Of a DNA stretch of 19,064 nt, positions 7,561-14,742 are shown one piece after another. Each line of letters opens with the position of its first letter. The first letter of the stretch is position 1. Under the pieces are notes generated by a model, which worked only from the letters and a program-made list of their open reading frames with translations, searched no databases and was not told where the DNA came from. The translations under genes and the position numbers were made by a program. The stretch lies in the NCBI GenBank assembly GCA_007693875.1, contig RECT01000245.1, positions 1 through 19,064 of the forward strand, written 5' to 3'. The stretch is from Spirulina sp. DLM2.Bin59. GTDB lineage: Bacteria; Cyanobacteriota; Cyanobacteriia; Cyanobacteriales; Spirulinaceae.

Positions 7561-8243
7561 TGCCGTACCGCTTCAATCAGTTGGGAAAAATAAAAACTGG
7601 TGCTCGTCAAGCTCGATCGCTCAATGTGAAAACCATGGTCGATCAAAATCGTGATCACATCCACCGCCCGATGCAGATAGGCGCGGGTTGCCTTGCTGGG
7701 GCCGGGGAAAAATTCCCCCACCTTTTTGAGCAATGTGAGGCCGAAGGTTTTCGGGGCAAAACTGAGAATCAGCCGGGATTGGGCCAAATCTGCCAAATGA
7801 CCAATCATCTGCTCAATATCCTCTTGGGGATAGTGAATCAAGACATCCAAGCAAATCACCGTATCATAGTTGCCCTGGATGGCTTCGAGATCCCGCACTT
7901 CTAGGGTCAAGTTTTCAGGCTGGCTCAGGGTTGCCGCTGCTCGTTCCTGCGCTTCCCCCACCATTTTTCCAGAAATATCACTGGCATAGACCTTGGCCCC
8001 CGCTGCGGCGAGGGGTAAACTCAGGCTACCCACCCCGCAACCCGCATCACAAATCGTTAAATTTGCGACATTGCCATCGGCCTTTAACCACCCCAAAACC
8101 TTATCAATGGTTTGTTGATGGCCGCTCCGGATATCCAATTGAACCCGGTTCACCTCCCCATCCCCATAGATCCGCCGCCAGCGGTCAAATCCTTGGGTAT
8201 TAAAATAATCCTTAACAATGGTTTTATCATCGAGAGCAGTCAT
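7557..8243 (-). CDS. chlM: Magnesium-protoporphyrin IX methyltransferase
   Basis: 228 residues. ChlM transfers a methyl group from S-adenosylmethionine to the 13-propionate of Mg-protoporphyrin IX, the step after magnesium chelatase in chlorophyll synthesis. The N-terminal DYFNTQGFDRWRRIYGDGEV is diagnostic for the ChlM/BchM family. SAM-binding motif I is ICDAGCGVG (64-72), with the acidic strand-2 residue at D89 (YASDIS). YDTVICLDVLIHYP (about 126-139) is the family's post-II motif and SFAPKT follows. An in-frame TTG at 8261 would add six residues, but family members start like MTALDDKTIVKDYF, so the ATG at 8243 is preferred. It is divergent from the kinase gene and convergent with the helicase-like gene. 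Confidence 0.97.
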   Translation of the reverse strand: MTALDDKTIVKDYFNTQGFDRWRRIYGDGEVNRVQLDIRSGHQQTIDKVLGWLKADGNVANLTICDAGCGVGSLSLPLAAAGAKVYASDISGKMVGEAQERAAATLSQPENLTLEVRDLEAIQGNYDTVICLDVLIHYPQEDIEQMIGHLADLAQSRLILSFAPKTFGLTLLKKVGEFFPGPSKATRAYLHRAVDVITILIDHGFHIERSSLTSTSFYFSQLIEAVRH

Positions 8244-8418
8244 CGCAATTTCAGTCCACAAGGTCGGTCAAGGATTTAATGTATCAGGTCTTTGGTGAGG
8301 CTGGGCAGATCCTCGCAAATACTCCGGATTGCTAGGTCTACAACCCGAACTCAGTCAATGGCTAACCCTCTGGTTTGCGATCGCCCAATTATCGCCTTTT
8401 TACCTGTACCTTCGCCCC

Positions 8419-9786
8419 ATGTCCAAGCCTGTCATTCTTTGCATTGCCTCTGAACATGAGACGCGCCAACAGTTCCAAGCGCATCTCCAGGTGGATTATG
8501 GCGACGACTACCATTTAGCCGCAGTGGGGGATTATGACAGCGCCCTCCTGCAATTGAAACGGCTTCGAGCTGGGGGCAGTGAAATTATCGCCCTAGTTTG
8601 TGAATATGATCAACCCAGGGAGGCGAGGGCTGCGCAACAAGACGTGGATGCCCTGAAAACCCTCGATCAACAGTTCCCCGCTGTGGTTAAAATCCTGCTG
8701 CTCACCCCAGAGGCGGATCTCCAAGCCAACCCCTGGCTGATCAGCCATCATTCCACCCGCTATCTCTACCACCCTTGGCAACCCCAGGATCTCCGCCTCA
8801 CCGTCAAAGCCGCCATTGAGCATTACCACCAGCGGCAAATGATCCAACAACAGCAACAGATGCTCAACGCCCTACAATTGCAAAATGCCCAACTGTTGAA
8901 CACGTTGCAGGAATCGGAGCAAACCCTGTTAAAGTCCCAAGCCCAACTGTTAGAGCAGGATAAAATGGCGGTTTTGGGGCAAATGGTGGCGGGGATTACC
9001 CATGAAATTAATAATCCGGTGAGTTTTATTGCGGGGAGCCTCAAGTATGGCCGGGAATATTTAGATGATATTATTAGTGTGCTCCGTCTTTACCAAGAGC
9101 ATTATCCCGAACCCCACGCCGCCATTGCTGAAAAAATCCAAGATGTGGATTTTAATTATTTATTAGAAGATTTTTCTAATTTGTTGGATGCAATGCAGGA
9201 GGGGACGGATCTACTGCGGCAAATTAGCACCTCGGCGCGGGTGTTTTCTCGCTCGGATCGGGAGCAAAAGGTTGAATATGATGTGCATAAAATTATTAAT
9301 AGTGCTTTGATGTTGCTTAAGCATCGCCTCAAGGCGAATATGAGCCGCCCGGCCATTGAGGTGGTGCGGCAATATGCGGAATTGCCGATGGTGCGCTGTT
9401 ATCCGGGGCAACTGAGTCAAGTTTTTTTAAATATTTTGGCCAATGCCATTGATGCCTTTGAGGATCACAACAGGGATCGCTCCTACGATGAGCTAGAATT
9501 ACATCCCAATCAAATTACCATTCTTTCTGAATATGATCAGGAAGAGGATTGTCTACGGATTGTGATTCGGGATAATGCGGGAGGGATTGAAGATGTCATT
9601 CATGAGCGCATTTTTGATAAGTTATTCACCACAAAAACAGTGGGGAAAGGGACGGGATTAGGGTTGCCCATTTGCCAGCAAATCATTGAATCCCAGCATC
9701 GAGGGCGGATGCGATCGCTCAGTTGTTGGCATGAGGGGATGCAGTTTACGATTGAACTGCCCCTAGCGGGGAAATTTCTTGGTTGA
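8419..9786 (+). CDS. Histidine kinase with degenerate N-terminal receiver domain
   Basis: 455 residues from the ATG at 8419; a TTG-initiated extension from 8329 adds 30 unlikely residues. Residues 1-130 have the receiver fold pattern (VILCIASEHE, then KILLLTPEAD, then RYLYHPWQPQDL), but the key residues are altered: S11/E12 where the acidic pair should be, E62 in the place of the phospho-accepting Asp, and H118 where the conserved Lys should be; T96 is kept. A Gln-rich coiled coil (about 135-180) leads to the kinase core: H195 in THEINNP, N342, DNAGG at 385-389, FDKLF at 399-403, GKGTGLGL at 409-416. The transmitter closely resembles that of the transporter-kinase at 1434-4070. No membrane helix, so it is cytosolic. 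No response regulator is adjacent. The 3' end overlaps cutA by 41 nt, tail to tail. Confidence 0.9.
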   Translation: MSKPVILCIASEHETRQQFQAHLQVDYGDDYHLAAVGDYDSALLQLKRLRAGGSEIIALVCEYDQPREARAAQQDVDALKTLDQQFPAVVKILLLTPEADLQANPWLISHHSTRYLYHPWQPQDLRLTVKAAIEHYHQRQMIQQQQQMLNALQLQNAQLLNTLQESEQTLLKSQAQLLEQDKMAVLGQMVAGITHEINNPVSFIAGSLKYGREYLDDIISVLRLYQEHYPEPHAAIAEKIQDVDFNYLLEDFSNLLDAMQEGTDLLRQISTSARVFSRSDREQKVEYDVHKIINSALMLLKHRLKANMSRPAIEVVRQYAELPMVRCYPGQLSQVFLNILANAIDAFEDHNRDRSYDELELHPNQITILSEYDQEEDCLRIVIRDNAGGIEDVIHERIFDKLFTTKTVGKGTGLGLPICQQIIESQHRGRMRSLSCWHEGMQFTIELPLAGKFLG

Positions 9787-10069
9787 GCCAGTCTAAAAAG
9801 CCACTATTGACTCCTGCCGGTTGCAATTCCAGAATACAATTGGTGTAGTCAATCTGGGTGCGGATCAGGGCTTCAATGCGATCGCGATAACCGGCTTGGG
9901 TTTTGATGATCAGCACGGTTTCCGGCTCGGTGCGGATCTCCCCCTGCCAACGGTAGGCACAATGGATCGGAAACCAGTTGGTACAGAGGGCGAGTTTTTC
10001 GGTGAGCAGGGCGCGGCTAATCTGTTCGGCTTCGGCGGCGGTGTTGAGGGTGACGTAGTAGAGGCGCAT
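9746..10069 (-). CDS. cutA: CutA-like divalent cation tolerance protein
   Basis: 107 residues, the normal CutA length. The N-terminus MRLYYVTLNTAAEAEQISRA, the ALCTNWFPI block and ETVLIIKT match the CutA1 family, a trimeric PII-like ferredoxin fold first linked to copper tolerance in E. coli. The role in cyanobacteria is unsettled. The gene ends inside the last codons of the kinase on the other strand (41-nt overlap). Its likely promoter region carries a 14-bp tandem duplication with two TAAAAT hexamers on its strand. Confidence 0.93.
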   Translation of the reverse strand: MRLYYVTLNTAAEAEQISRALLTEKLALCTNWFPIHCAYRWQGEIRTEPETVLIIKTQAGYRDRIEALIRTQIDYTNCILELQPAGVNSGFLDWLNQEISPLGAVQS

Positions 10070-10097
10070 GGGGGCAATGGGTGGGCGAGTCGCCTTT

Positions 10098-10128
10098 GAT
10101 TTTAACGAAAAGATTTTAACGAAAAGAT
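10098..10128. repeat. 14-bp tandem duplication upstream of cutA
   Basis: GATTTTAACGAAAA occurs at 10098-10111 and again at 10112-10125, followed by GAT. On the minus strand each unit contains TTAAAAT, resembling a -10 hexamer in tandem, 30-60 bp before the cutA start. It is also in the upstream region of the divergent gene at 10190. Confidence 0.8.
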
Positions 10129-10189
10129 CCCCAAACCCGAAGCAAGGGGACGAGGCCGGTTAGCATGGGCAAAGGATGAGGAAACTGTC

Positions 10190-10480
10190 ATGGTGACTTG
10201 GGTTGTGGGGTTTAATGTGGCGATCGCCCTTTTGAATTGTTATCTGCTCTGGAAAATTCTCCAGTGGCGGCGGTGTTTACGCTGCACCCACTACACCCTC
10301 GCCCGCACGGAACGGCAAATGCGCCGCATCCTCACCAATGCCCCAACGGTGATCCACCAAGGGCAACAGGGGGCGCAACAAACCCGCCTCCTCTACGCCC
10401 GACTCCAAACCCAAATCCAGCAAATTCAGCAACTCCTCAGCCTGGCGATCCTCGTTCGTAAACTGTGGTATCGCTATTAA
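10190..10480 (+). CDS. Small conserved cyanobacterial membrane protein with coiled coil
   Basis: 96 residues. There is one N-terminal membrane helix (about residues 4-25, WVVGFNVAIALLNCYLLWKI), then a basic stretch WRRCLRC, then a Gln/Arg-rich amphipathic region (about 40-90, LLYARLQTQIQQIQQLL) typical of a coiled coil. This predicts a membrane-anchored cytoplasmic rod. It resembles short hypothetical proteins I recall from other cyanobacteria; no function is known to me. GAGG lies about 8 nt before the ATG. It is divergent from cutA. Confidence 0.75.
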   Translation: MVTWVVGFNVAIALLNCYLLWKILQWRRCLRCTHYTLARTERQMRRILTNAPTVIHQGQQGAQQTRLLYARLQTQIQQIQQLLSLAILVRKLWYRY

Positions 10481-10524
10481 TGCCCACCCGCTGCAATCCT
10501 TGCTAGTTTTTGGGCGGCGGGGGA

Positions 10525-10567
10525 GGGCGAAAAATTTTTGTGCCTCCGGCAGGCTTACGCCAACGCC
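10525..10567 (+). repeat. Dispersed repeat GGGCGAAAAATTTTTG followed by GCCTCCGGCAGGC
   Basis: The left 15 bases equal the half-palindrome found at 7497, but the right half has diverged to GTGCC. It is followed by GCCTCCGGCAGGC and ACGCCAACGCC, a type of short palindrome-rich repeat I recall as frequent in cyanobacterial intergenic DNA. It lies between the small membrane protein and the Rieske oxygenase gene. Confidence 0.6.
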
Positions 10568-10643
10568 TCTACGGTGGTAGGTTTCGCGACAATCCCCTCC
10601 AGGCATTGATCTACAATGTGCTCAACTCCTTACCCACTGCCCT

Positions 10644-11660
10644 ATGCTTGTCACGAAACAGCCGGTTTTTCGTAACTTTTGGTATCCCGTCGCTCCCCTG
10701 GCCAAGTTGAGCGATCGCCCCTACAGTTTCACGCTCCTAGAGGAAAAAATCGTCCTCTGGCTTGATAGCCAGGGTCGCCCCGCCGCCGCCCGCGATCGCT
10801 GTTGTCACCGCTCCGCCCAACTGTCCCTCGGCACGGTCAAACATGGCTGCATTACCTGCCCCTACCATGGTTGGCAGTTTGACGAGGCGGGCCAATGCCG
10901 CCACGTTCCCCAACTGGCGGATCAATCCCTGATTCCCAAAACCTATCAAATTCAGAGCTATCCCTGTGAGGCTCGCTATGGCTATGCTTGGGTTTGTTTG
11001 GGGGAACCGATTCAACCCATTCCCCACATTCCCGAAGCCAATGATCCGGGTTATCGCCTCATTCATGAGTTTTATGAACCCTGGAACTGTGCCGGTTTGC
11101 GAGTGATGGAAAATGAACTGGATTTAGCCCATCCCACCTTTGTCCATACCACCACCTTCGGCAGTGAAGAACACCCCATTCCTGATCATTTGGAAACCGA
11201 AGAAACGAATTATGGCTTAAAAATTCGCGCCACATTGGGGGTAGTCAATCCCGAATTACAGCAAAAGAATTTAAACATGGCAGAGAGCCAAACCCAACGC
11301 CTTCTCGATATGGATTGGTTTATGCCCTTTACCTGCTGTTTACGGATTAACTACCCCAATGGCTTGACCCACATGATTGTCAATACAATGACCCCCATTA
11401 GTGATGGGCGATCGCAAATGGTGCAGTTTTGTCTCCGCAATGATACGGAAGCAGATCTGAAAGCTGTTGAGGCGATCGCCTTTGATCGACAAGTCACCCT
11501 TGAAGATAAAGCCATTTTAGAAACCACCAATTACGACGTACCCTTAGAATCAAAATATGAGCAACACATGATGACCGATAAACCCGGTTTATTAATCCGT
11601 CGTCGCTTATTGGCCCTACTCAAAGCCCACGGGGAAACAGAACAAACCCATCACCCCTGA
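10644..11660 (+). CDS. Rieske non-haem iron oxygenase
   Basis: 338 residues. It has the two-domain layout of ring-hydroxylating oxygenase alpha subunits. The Rieske [2Fe-2S] site is C53-x-H55 and C72-x2-H75 in CPYHGW. The catalytic mononuclear iron site is the canonical N-x2-D-x2-H-x4-H motif at N157, D160, H163, H168; an ED pair near 287 may supply the third ligand. It therefore needs an external reductase and O2. It resembles cyanobacterial relatives of the pheophorbide a oxygenase/vanillate O-demethylase group, but lacks the C-terminal membrane region of plant pheophorbide oxygenase, so the substrate is unknown. Its last 10 nt overlap the gene on the other strand. Confidence 0.9.
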   Translation: MLVTKQPVFRNFWYPVAPLAKLSDRPYSFTLLEEKIVLWLDSQGRPAAARDRCCHRSAQLSLGTVKHGCITCPYHGWQFDEAGQCRHVPQLADQSLIPKTYQIQSYPCEARYGYAWVCLGEPIQPIPHIPEANDPGYRLIHEFYEPWNCAGLRVMENELDLAHPTFVHTTTFGSEEHPIPDHLETEETNYGLKIRATLGVVNPELQQKNLNMAESQTQRLLDMDWFMPFTCCLRINYPNGLTHMIVNTMTPISDGRSQMVQFCLRNDTEADLKAVEAIAFDRQVTLEDKAILETTNYDVPLESKYEQHMMTDKPGLLIRRRLLALLKAHGETEQTHHP

Positions 11661-12961
11661 TCTCCCCCCCTCGGTAATTGGGGATAATCGGCATTCGGGA
11701 TCGCAGGATGATCCCGTAACTCCTCCGGCGGTGTAATTTGCTCCTCCACATAGGTGACACGATGGGAAGACATCGGCGGCGGAATCGGTGGGGATTCTGC
11801 GCCCAAAAACTTATCCTCCGTCCGCTTAATCACATCCTTCGCCAACCGTTCACTAAACCCCACCAAAAACGCCAAAGAGCAAAAGAAAAATTCTGCCCCC
11901 CGGGCCGTCGTCGGCGGCACAATTTGCACCGAAATAATGCCAGAGCTAAACATCGCATAGACCAAAAGCCCAAAGGAAGAACCAATAATCGGCTTAAAAG
12001 CTCCCGTAAAAATCGGCACAATCGGATCTGTGGCATCCTGTTTTTCAAAATCATTAATCCGAATCAAAATACTAATGGCACTCCCCAACGTTCCAGAAGA
12101 AACCACCAGGACAATCAGGAACAAGATCGATGCATCTTGCCGCTCCTGTTCCCGCAGTTTTTCCAACGTGTTGAGCCTTAACCATTTTGTCCGGTATTCC
12201 CGCGCCAATTCCAGATGGTTATCACTGGTAATGGCTTGACCAATGGCGTTCCCTAAGGAATTAGGGCCATTGTTAGGATTGAGGGCATTGGGGGTTAAGG
12301 GAATTAATTCGCCACTTTCATTAATCGTCATGCCATCTTCTTCGAGGATTGCCTTAATCGTCAAGAGCCGCTCCTGCACTTCCAGAAGTTCCATGCCACT
12401 TTCCTGCTGGAGGGAAATCCCGATCAAACTGCCAAAAAAGAGCAGGGCAGAGATGGAAGAAGTAAACGCCAATCCACAGACCACCTTAAGGGGGTCGGAT
12501 TCCGAGCGATAAACATCCATGAAGCGATTCATAATCACCCCCATGAACGGATGTTGATAGCAATTTACCGTCCGCTCAATATCAATGCGAATTTTTCGCG
12601 CCACTAATACGCTCGGATGGTCATGGCTGAGGACTTCAATCGCCATTTCCAGATATTCAAACAACATTGTTAGTTCCTGTTGCTTGGAACCCATTCGGAG
12701 AAATTTAGCGAAACGATGCAGCGAACTAGACTCCAGTTGAATGAGGAGTTTTTCAATGCGGGGAAATAGGACAACAAGGGCCGCAATTTCCCCTTGCATC
12801 GCCACCAAGTTTTCCTGTTCATGGTGATTATGTTGCCCCAATTGGCTCCGCAGGTTGAGGTTGTGGCTGATCTTGCGGAGATTTTCTTTAATTTGCTTGA
12901 GGCGTTGACTAAACCGAGAGGAGGAGGAGCCATTGCTTGAAAAGGACATAGATGAAGCCAT
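11651..12961 (-). CDS. Multi-pass membrane protein of unknown function
   Basis: 436 residues, not recognised as a named family. The N-terminus is Ser-rich, followed by about 130 residues of polar helix with coiled-coil character (RLKQIKENLRKISHNL). Hydrophobic segments follow at about 159-184 and 277-301, a third long one at about 318-348, and a shorter one at about 357-370. A loop between the first two (185-275) holds a heptad-like stretch (ELLEVQERLLTIKAILEEDG) and an Asn/Pro-rich turn. The tail (388-436) is Pro-rich and acidic. The layout suggests a scaffold or sensor in the cytoplasmic or thylakoid membrane. It ends overlapping the Rieske oxygenase gene by 10 nt. No strong ribosome site is seen at the ATG; a second Met lies four codons in. 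Confidence 0.75.
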   Translation of the reverse strand: MASSMSFSSNGSSSSRFSQRLKQIKENLRKISHNLNLRSQLGQHNHHEQENLVAMQGEIAALVVLFPRIEKLLIQLESSSLHRFAKFLRMGSKQQELTMLFEYLEMAIEVLSHDHPSVLVARKIRIDIERTVNCYQHPFMGVIMNRFMDVYRSESDPLKVVCGLAFTSSISALLFFGSLIGISLQQESGMELLEVQERLLTIKAILEEDGMTINESGELIPLTPNALNPNNGPNSLGNAIGQAITSDNHLELAREYRTKWLRLNTLEKLREQERQDASILFLIVLVVSSGTLGSAISILIRINDFEKQDATDPIVPIFTGAFKPIIGSSFGLLVYAMFSSGIISVQIVPPTTARGAEFFFCSLAFLVGFSERLAKDVIKRTEDKFLGAESPPIPPPMSSHRVTYVEEQITPPEELRDHPAIPNADYPQLPRGGDQG

Positions 12962-13193
12962 AACTAACCCGATGAACCTGATGATTGCACAGAGATTCTA
13001 GACGAGCACTACAAAAGCAAGTGCCAAAATTCAGAAGTTCTTCAAGATTTTTCCGTCATTTGGCTGATGATTTTTGAGGTTTTTCGTCGATTCCCGTTGG
13101 AAAAACTGCGCCCATGGATAGGCTGGTGCGCCCAAGGCTCTCCCCACTGCCGCTAAAATGGGAGGGACAAGTTTGCTGCTGTTTCTGAATGCC

Positions 13194-13769
13194 ATGAACG
13201 ATAAGCTCGGCCTGACGGCTTCCCCTTCTTCTAAAGTACAACAGATCTCTGCTGATTTAAAGTTTGCGGGCCGCATTGGCTTTTGGGTGCAGTTAGTCCT
13301 GGGGGTGATCTCGGTGGTGACGGTGCTCTTTTCGAGCACAAGCTTCTTCAATCCGGGAAGTCGGGACACCCAGGGGACTGAGTTTGGCGTCTTTTGTGCG
13401 GTGGCGGGGTTGATTGCCCTCAGTGTGGGGATTTATTTTTCGTGGCGGTATATGGCGATCTCCGACCTCCTCCAAACCCAAGGCCCTGCCCAACGCCCTA
13501 ACCGGGCTGACACAATCCGGGTGATCCGCCTCGGGTTAATCGTCAATCTGGTGGGGATGTTGCTCACGGTGATTGGGGCACAGGCGATCATCGGGATTGT
13601 CCTGGCCAAGTCCCTGGCCAATCCGCCCGGGGCCCTCGCCAATCAAGACCCTGCGAAGTTGGTCAATTCCATTGATCTTTTAGTTATCCAAGCCAACACC
13701 AACACGATCGCCGCCCATTTTGCCGGGATCGTCTCCTCGCTGCTGCTCCTCAATCGGATTACCCGCTAG
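13194..13769 (+). CDS. DUF3611 family membrane protein
   Basis: 191 residues from the ATG at 13194. The frame is also open from an ATG at 13158, which would add 12 residues (MGGTSLLLFLNA); neither start has a clear ribosome site. There are four predicted helices: about 26-48 (GFWVQLVLGVISVVTVLF), 64-84, 111-138 and 172-187. GRIGFWVQLVLGV and the SWRYMAISDLL block fit the DUF3611 family found in cyanobacteria and plant chloroplasts, whose function is not known. It converges on sufR with only 10 nt between stops. Confidence 0.82.
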   Translation: MNDKLGLTASPSSKVQQISADLKFAGRIGFWVQLVLGVISVVTVLFSSTSFFNPGSRDTQGTEFGVFCAVAGLIALSVGIYFSWRYMAISDLLQTQGPAQRPNRADTIRVIRLGLIVNLVGMLLTVIGAQAIIGIVLAKSLANPPGALANQDPAKLVNSIDLLVIQANTNTIAAHFAGIVSSLLLLNRITR

Positions 13770-13779
13770 GCCCATGGCC

Positions 13780-14451
13780 TCAGGCAGCAGATTCAATGCT
13801 GAGTTTCGCCCGGATTAAATAGCCACAGCGGTGCTCCCCATCGTTAAGCCATTGGGTGCGCTCCACCGTGCAATCGGGTAAAACGGCGGCGAACATTTCC
13901 AGTTCATGGCCACAGACCGAGGGGAACGACTCCGCCACCTCAGAGATGGCGCAGTTATGTTCGGCAAAAATGTATTGCTCTGGCTCACTACTGCGGCGGG
14001 GTTCCGGGGGGTGCAGTTCCGCCATGTAGCCCTCGATCTGACGGATTTCCACCAGGCGTTCAATGCGATCGCGCAAACTGCCTGCCCCAATGCGATCGCG
14101 GTATTCGAGCGCCTTCCGTTCCCATTGTTTACGCAATACCAAACCCACCTGTTCCCGGCCGACGGTTTCCACCAACGTATCAATCAGCGACACGGTAAAC
14201 TCACCGTAGCGATGGGGGAACTGCTCCCGCCCTTCCCGACTGAGGGAATATTGGTGTTGGGGTCGTCCCATCCCGGTTTGGACGGATTCGTATTCAATCA
14301 GGCCACTATCCCCCAGATCCTTGAGGTGGCGGCGCACCGCTTGGGGGCTGATGGTGAGGGATTCTGCAAGTTCTTGGGCCGTGGCCTGCCCCTGCCGGAG
14401 CAGATGCTGCAGAATATCTTGCTTAGTGGAAGCTTGCTGCGTCGTCGCCAT
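13780..14451 (-). CDS. sufR: Iron-sulfur cluster biosynthesis repressor SufR
   Basis: 223 residues. The N-terminal winged helix-turn-helix of DeoR/ArsR type covers about residues 8-75 (TAQELAESLTISPQAVRRHL). Four cysteines, C167, C180, C194 and C209, are spaced C-x12-C-x13-C-x14-C, the cluster-ligand motif of cyanobacterial SufR. Family knowledge: the [4Fe-4S]-loaded dimer represses sufBCDS and its own gene, and loss of the cluster on iron or oxidative stress relieves this. It is divergent from sufB, with two matching operators in the shared spacer. The ATG at 14451 (MATTQQASTKQDIL) is chosen; the frame stays open to 14547, but that would run through the operators. Confidence 0.97.
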   Translation of the reverse strand: MATTQQASTKQDILQHLLRQGQATAQELAESLTISPQAVRRHLKDLGDSGLIEYESVQTGMGRPQHQYSLSREGREQFPHRYGEFTVSLIDTLVETVGREQVGLVLRKQWERKALEYRDRIGAGSLRDRIERLVEIRQIEGYMAELHPPEPRRSSEPEQYIFAEHNCAISEVAESFPSVCGHELEMFAAVLPDCTVERTQWLNDGEHRCGYLIRAKLSIESAA

Positions 14452-14473
14452 TGTGTAAAATTCCCTGTGGACT

Positions 14474-14508
14474 TTGACAACATCTCTGTTGTTAATGTAG
14501 CCTATGAT
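14474..14508 (+). promoter_or_regulatory. Candidate sufBCDS promoter
   Basis: TATGAT (14503-14508) is a good -10 hexamer located between the two operators. TTGACA (14474-14479) is a perfect -35 hexamer but is 23 bp away, longer than usual, so the -35 may not be used as such. Operator 2 would lie at the transcription start. The inferred leader to the sufB ATG is about 230 nt. Confidence 0.4.
14478..14491. promoter_or_regulatory. SufR operator 1
   Basis: CAAC-ATCTCT-GTTG fits the published SufR site CAAC-N6-GTTG and extends to ACAAC/GTTGT. It lies 27 bp from the sufR start codon and overlaps a TTGACA hexamer (14474-14479) pointing to sufB. Confidence 0.88.
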
Positions 14509-14523
14509 CAGTAAAACAACCAA
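14494..14523 (-). promoter_or_regulatory. Candidate sufR promoter
   Basis: On the minus strand, TTGGTT (14518-14523) and TACATT (14494-14499) are 18 bp apart. Operator 2 covers the -35 and operator 1 the start region, which would allow autorepression. Confidence 0.35.
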
Positions 14524-14530
14524 ATTGTTG
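14517..14530. promoter_or_regulatory. SufR operator 2
   Basis: CAAC-CAAATT-GTTG fits the same consensus and extends to AAACAAC/GTTGTTT. Its centre is 39 bp from that of operator 1. It covers a possible -35 of sufR (TTGGTT on the minus strand). Confidence 0.88.
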
Positions 14531-14742
14531 TTTAAACTGTGAGTCAAGGCTGTGGGGCAATTGGCGCTAGCGTACCCATTTCCCCCCGAATCCAGCCCCT
14601 GACCGCCACGACGGGATATTTCAACTAAGGATATAAGTTTACCCTAAAGCCAGTTGCCGGGTTAAGCCCAAACCTTAAGGAATTTTTCCCCACCAGAGCA
14701 CCCCTGTCCACCCCGATTTAGCTGCGGAGAACCCTGAGTTTC

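Noticed and set aside
8329..8418. TTG-started extension of the second kinase
   Set aside because: The receiver-like domain begins at MSKPVILC (8419), the usual start of such proteins.
14539..14628. GTG-started 29-codon upstream frame in the sufB leader
   Set aside because: No ribosome site and no recognisable leader-peptide pattern such as runs of one amino acid followed by alternative hairpins.
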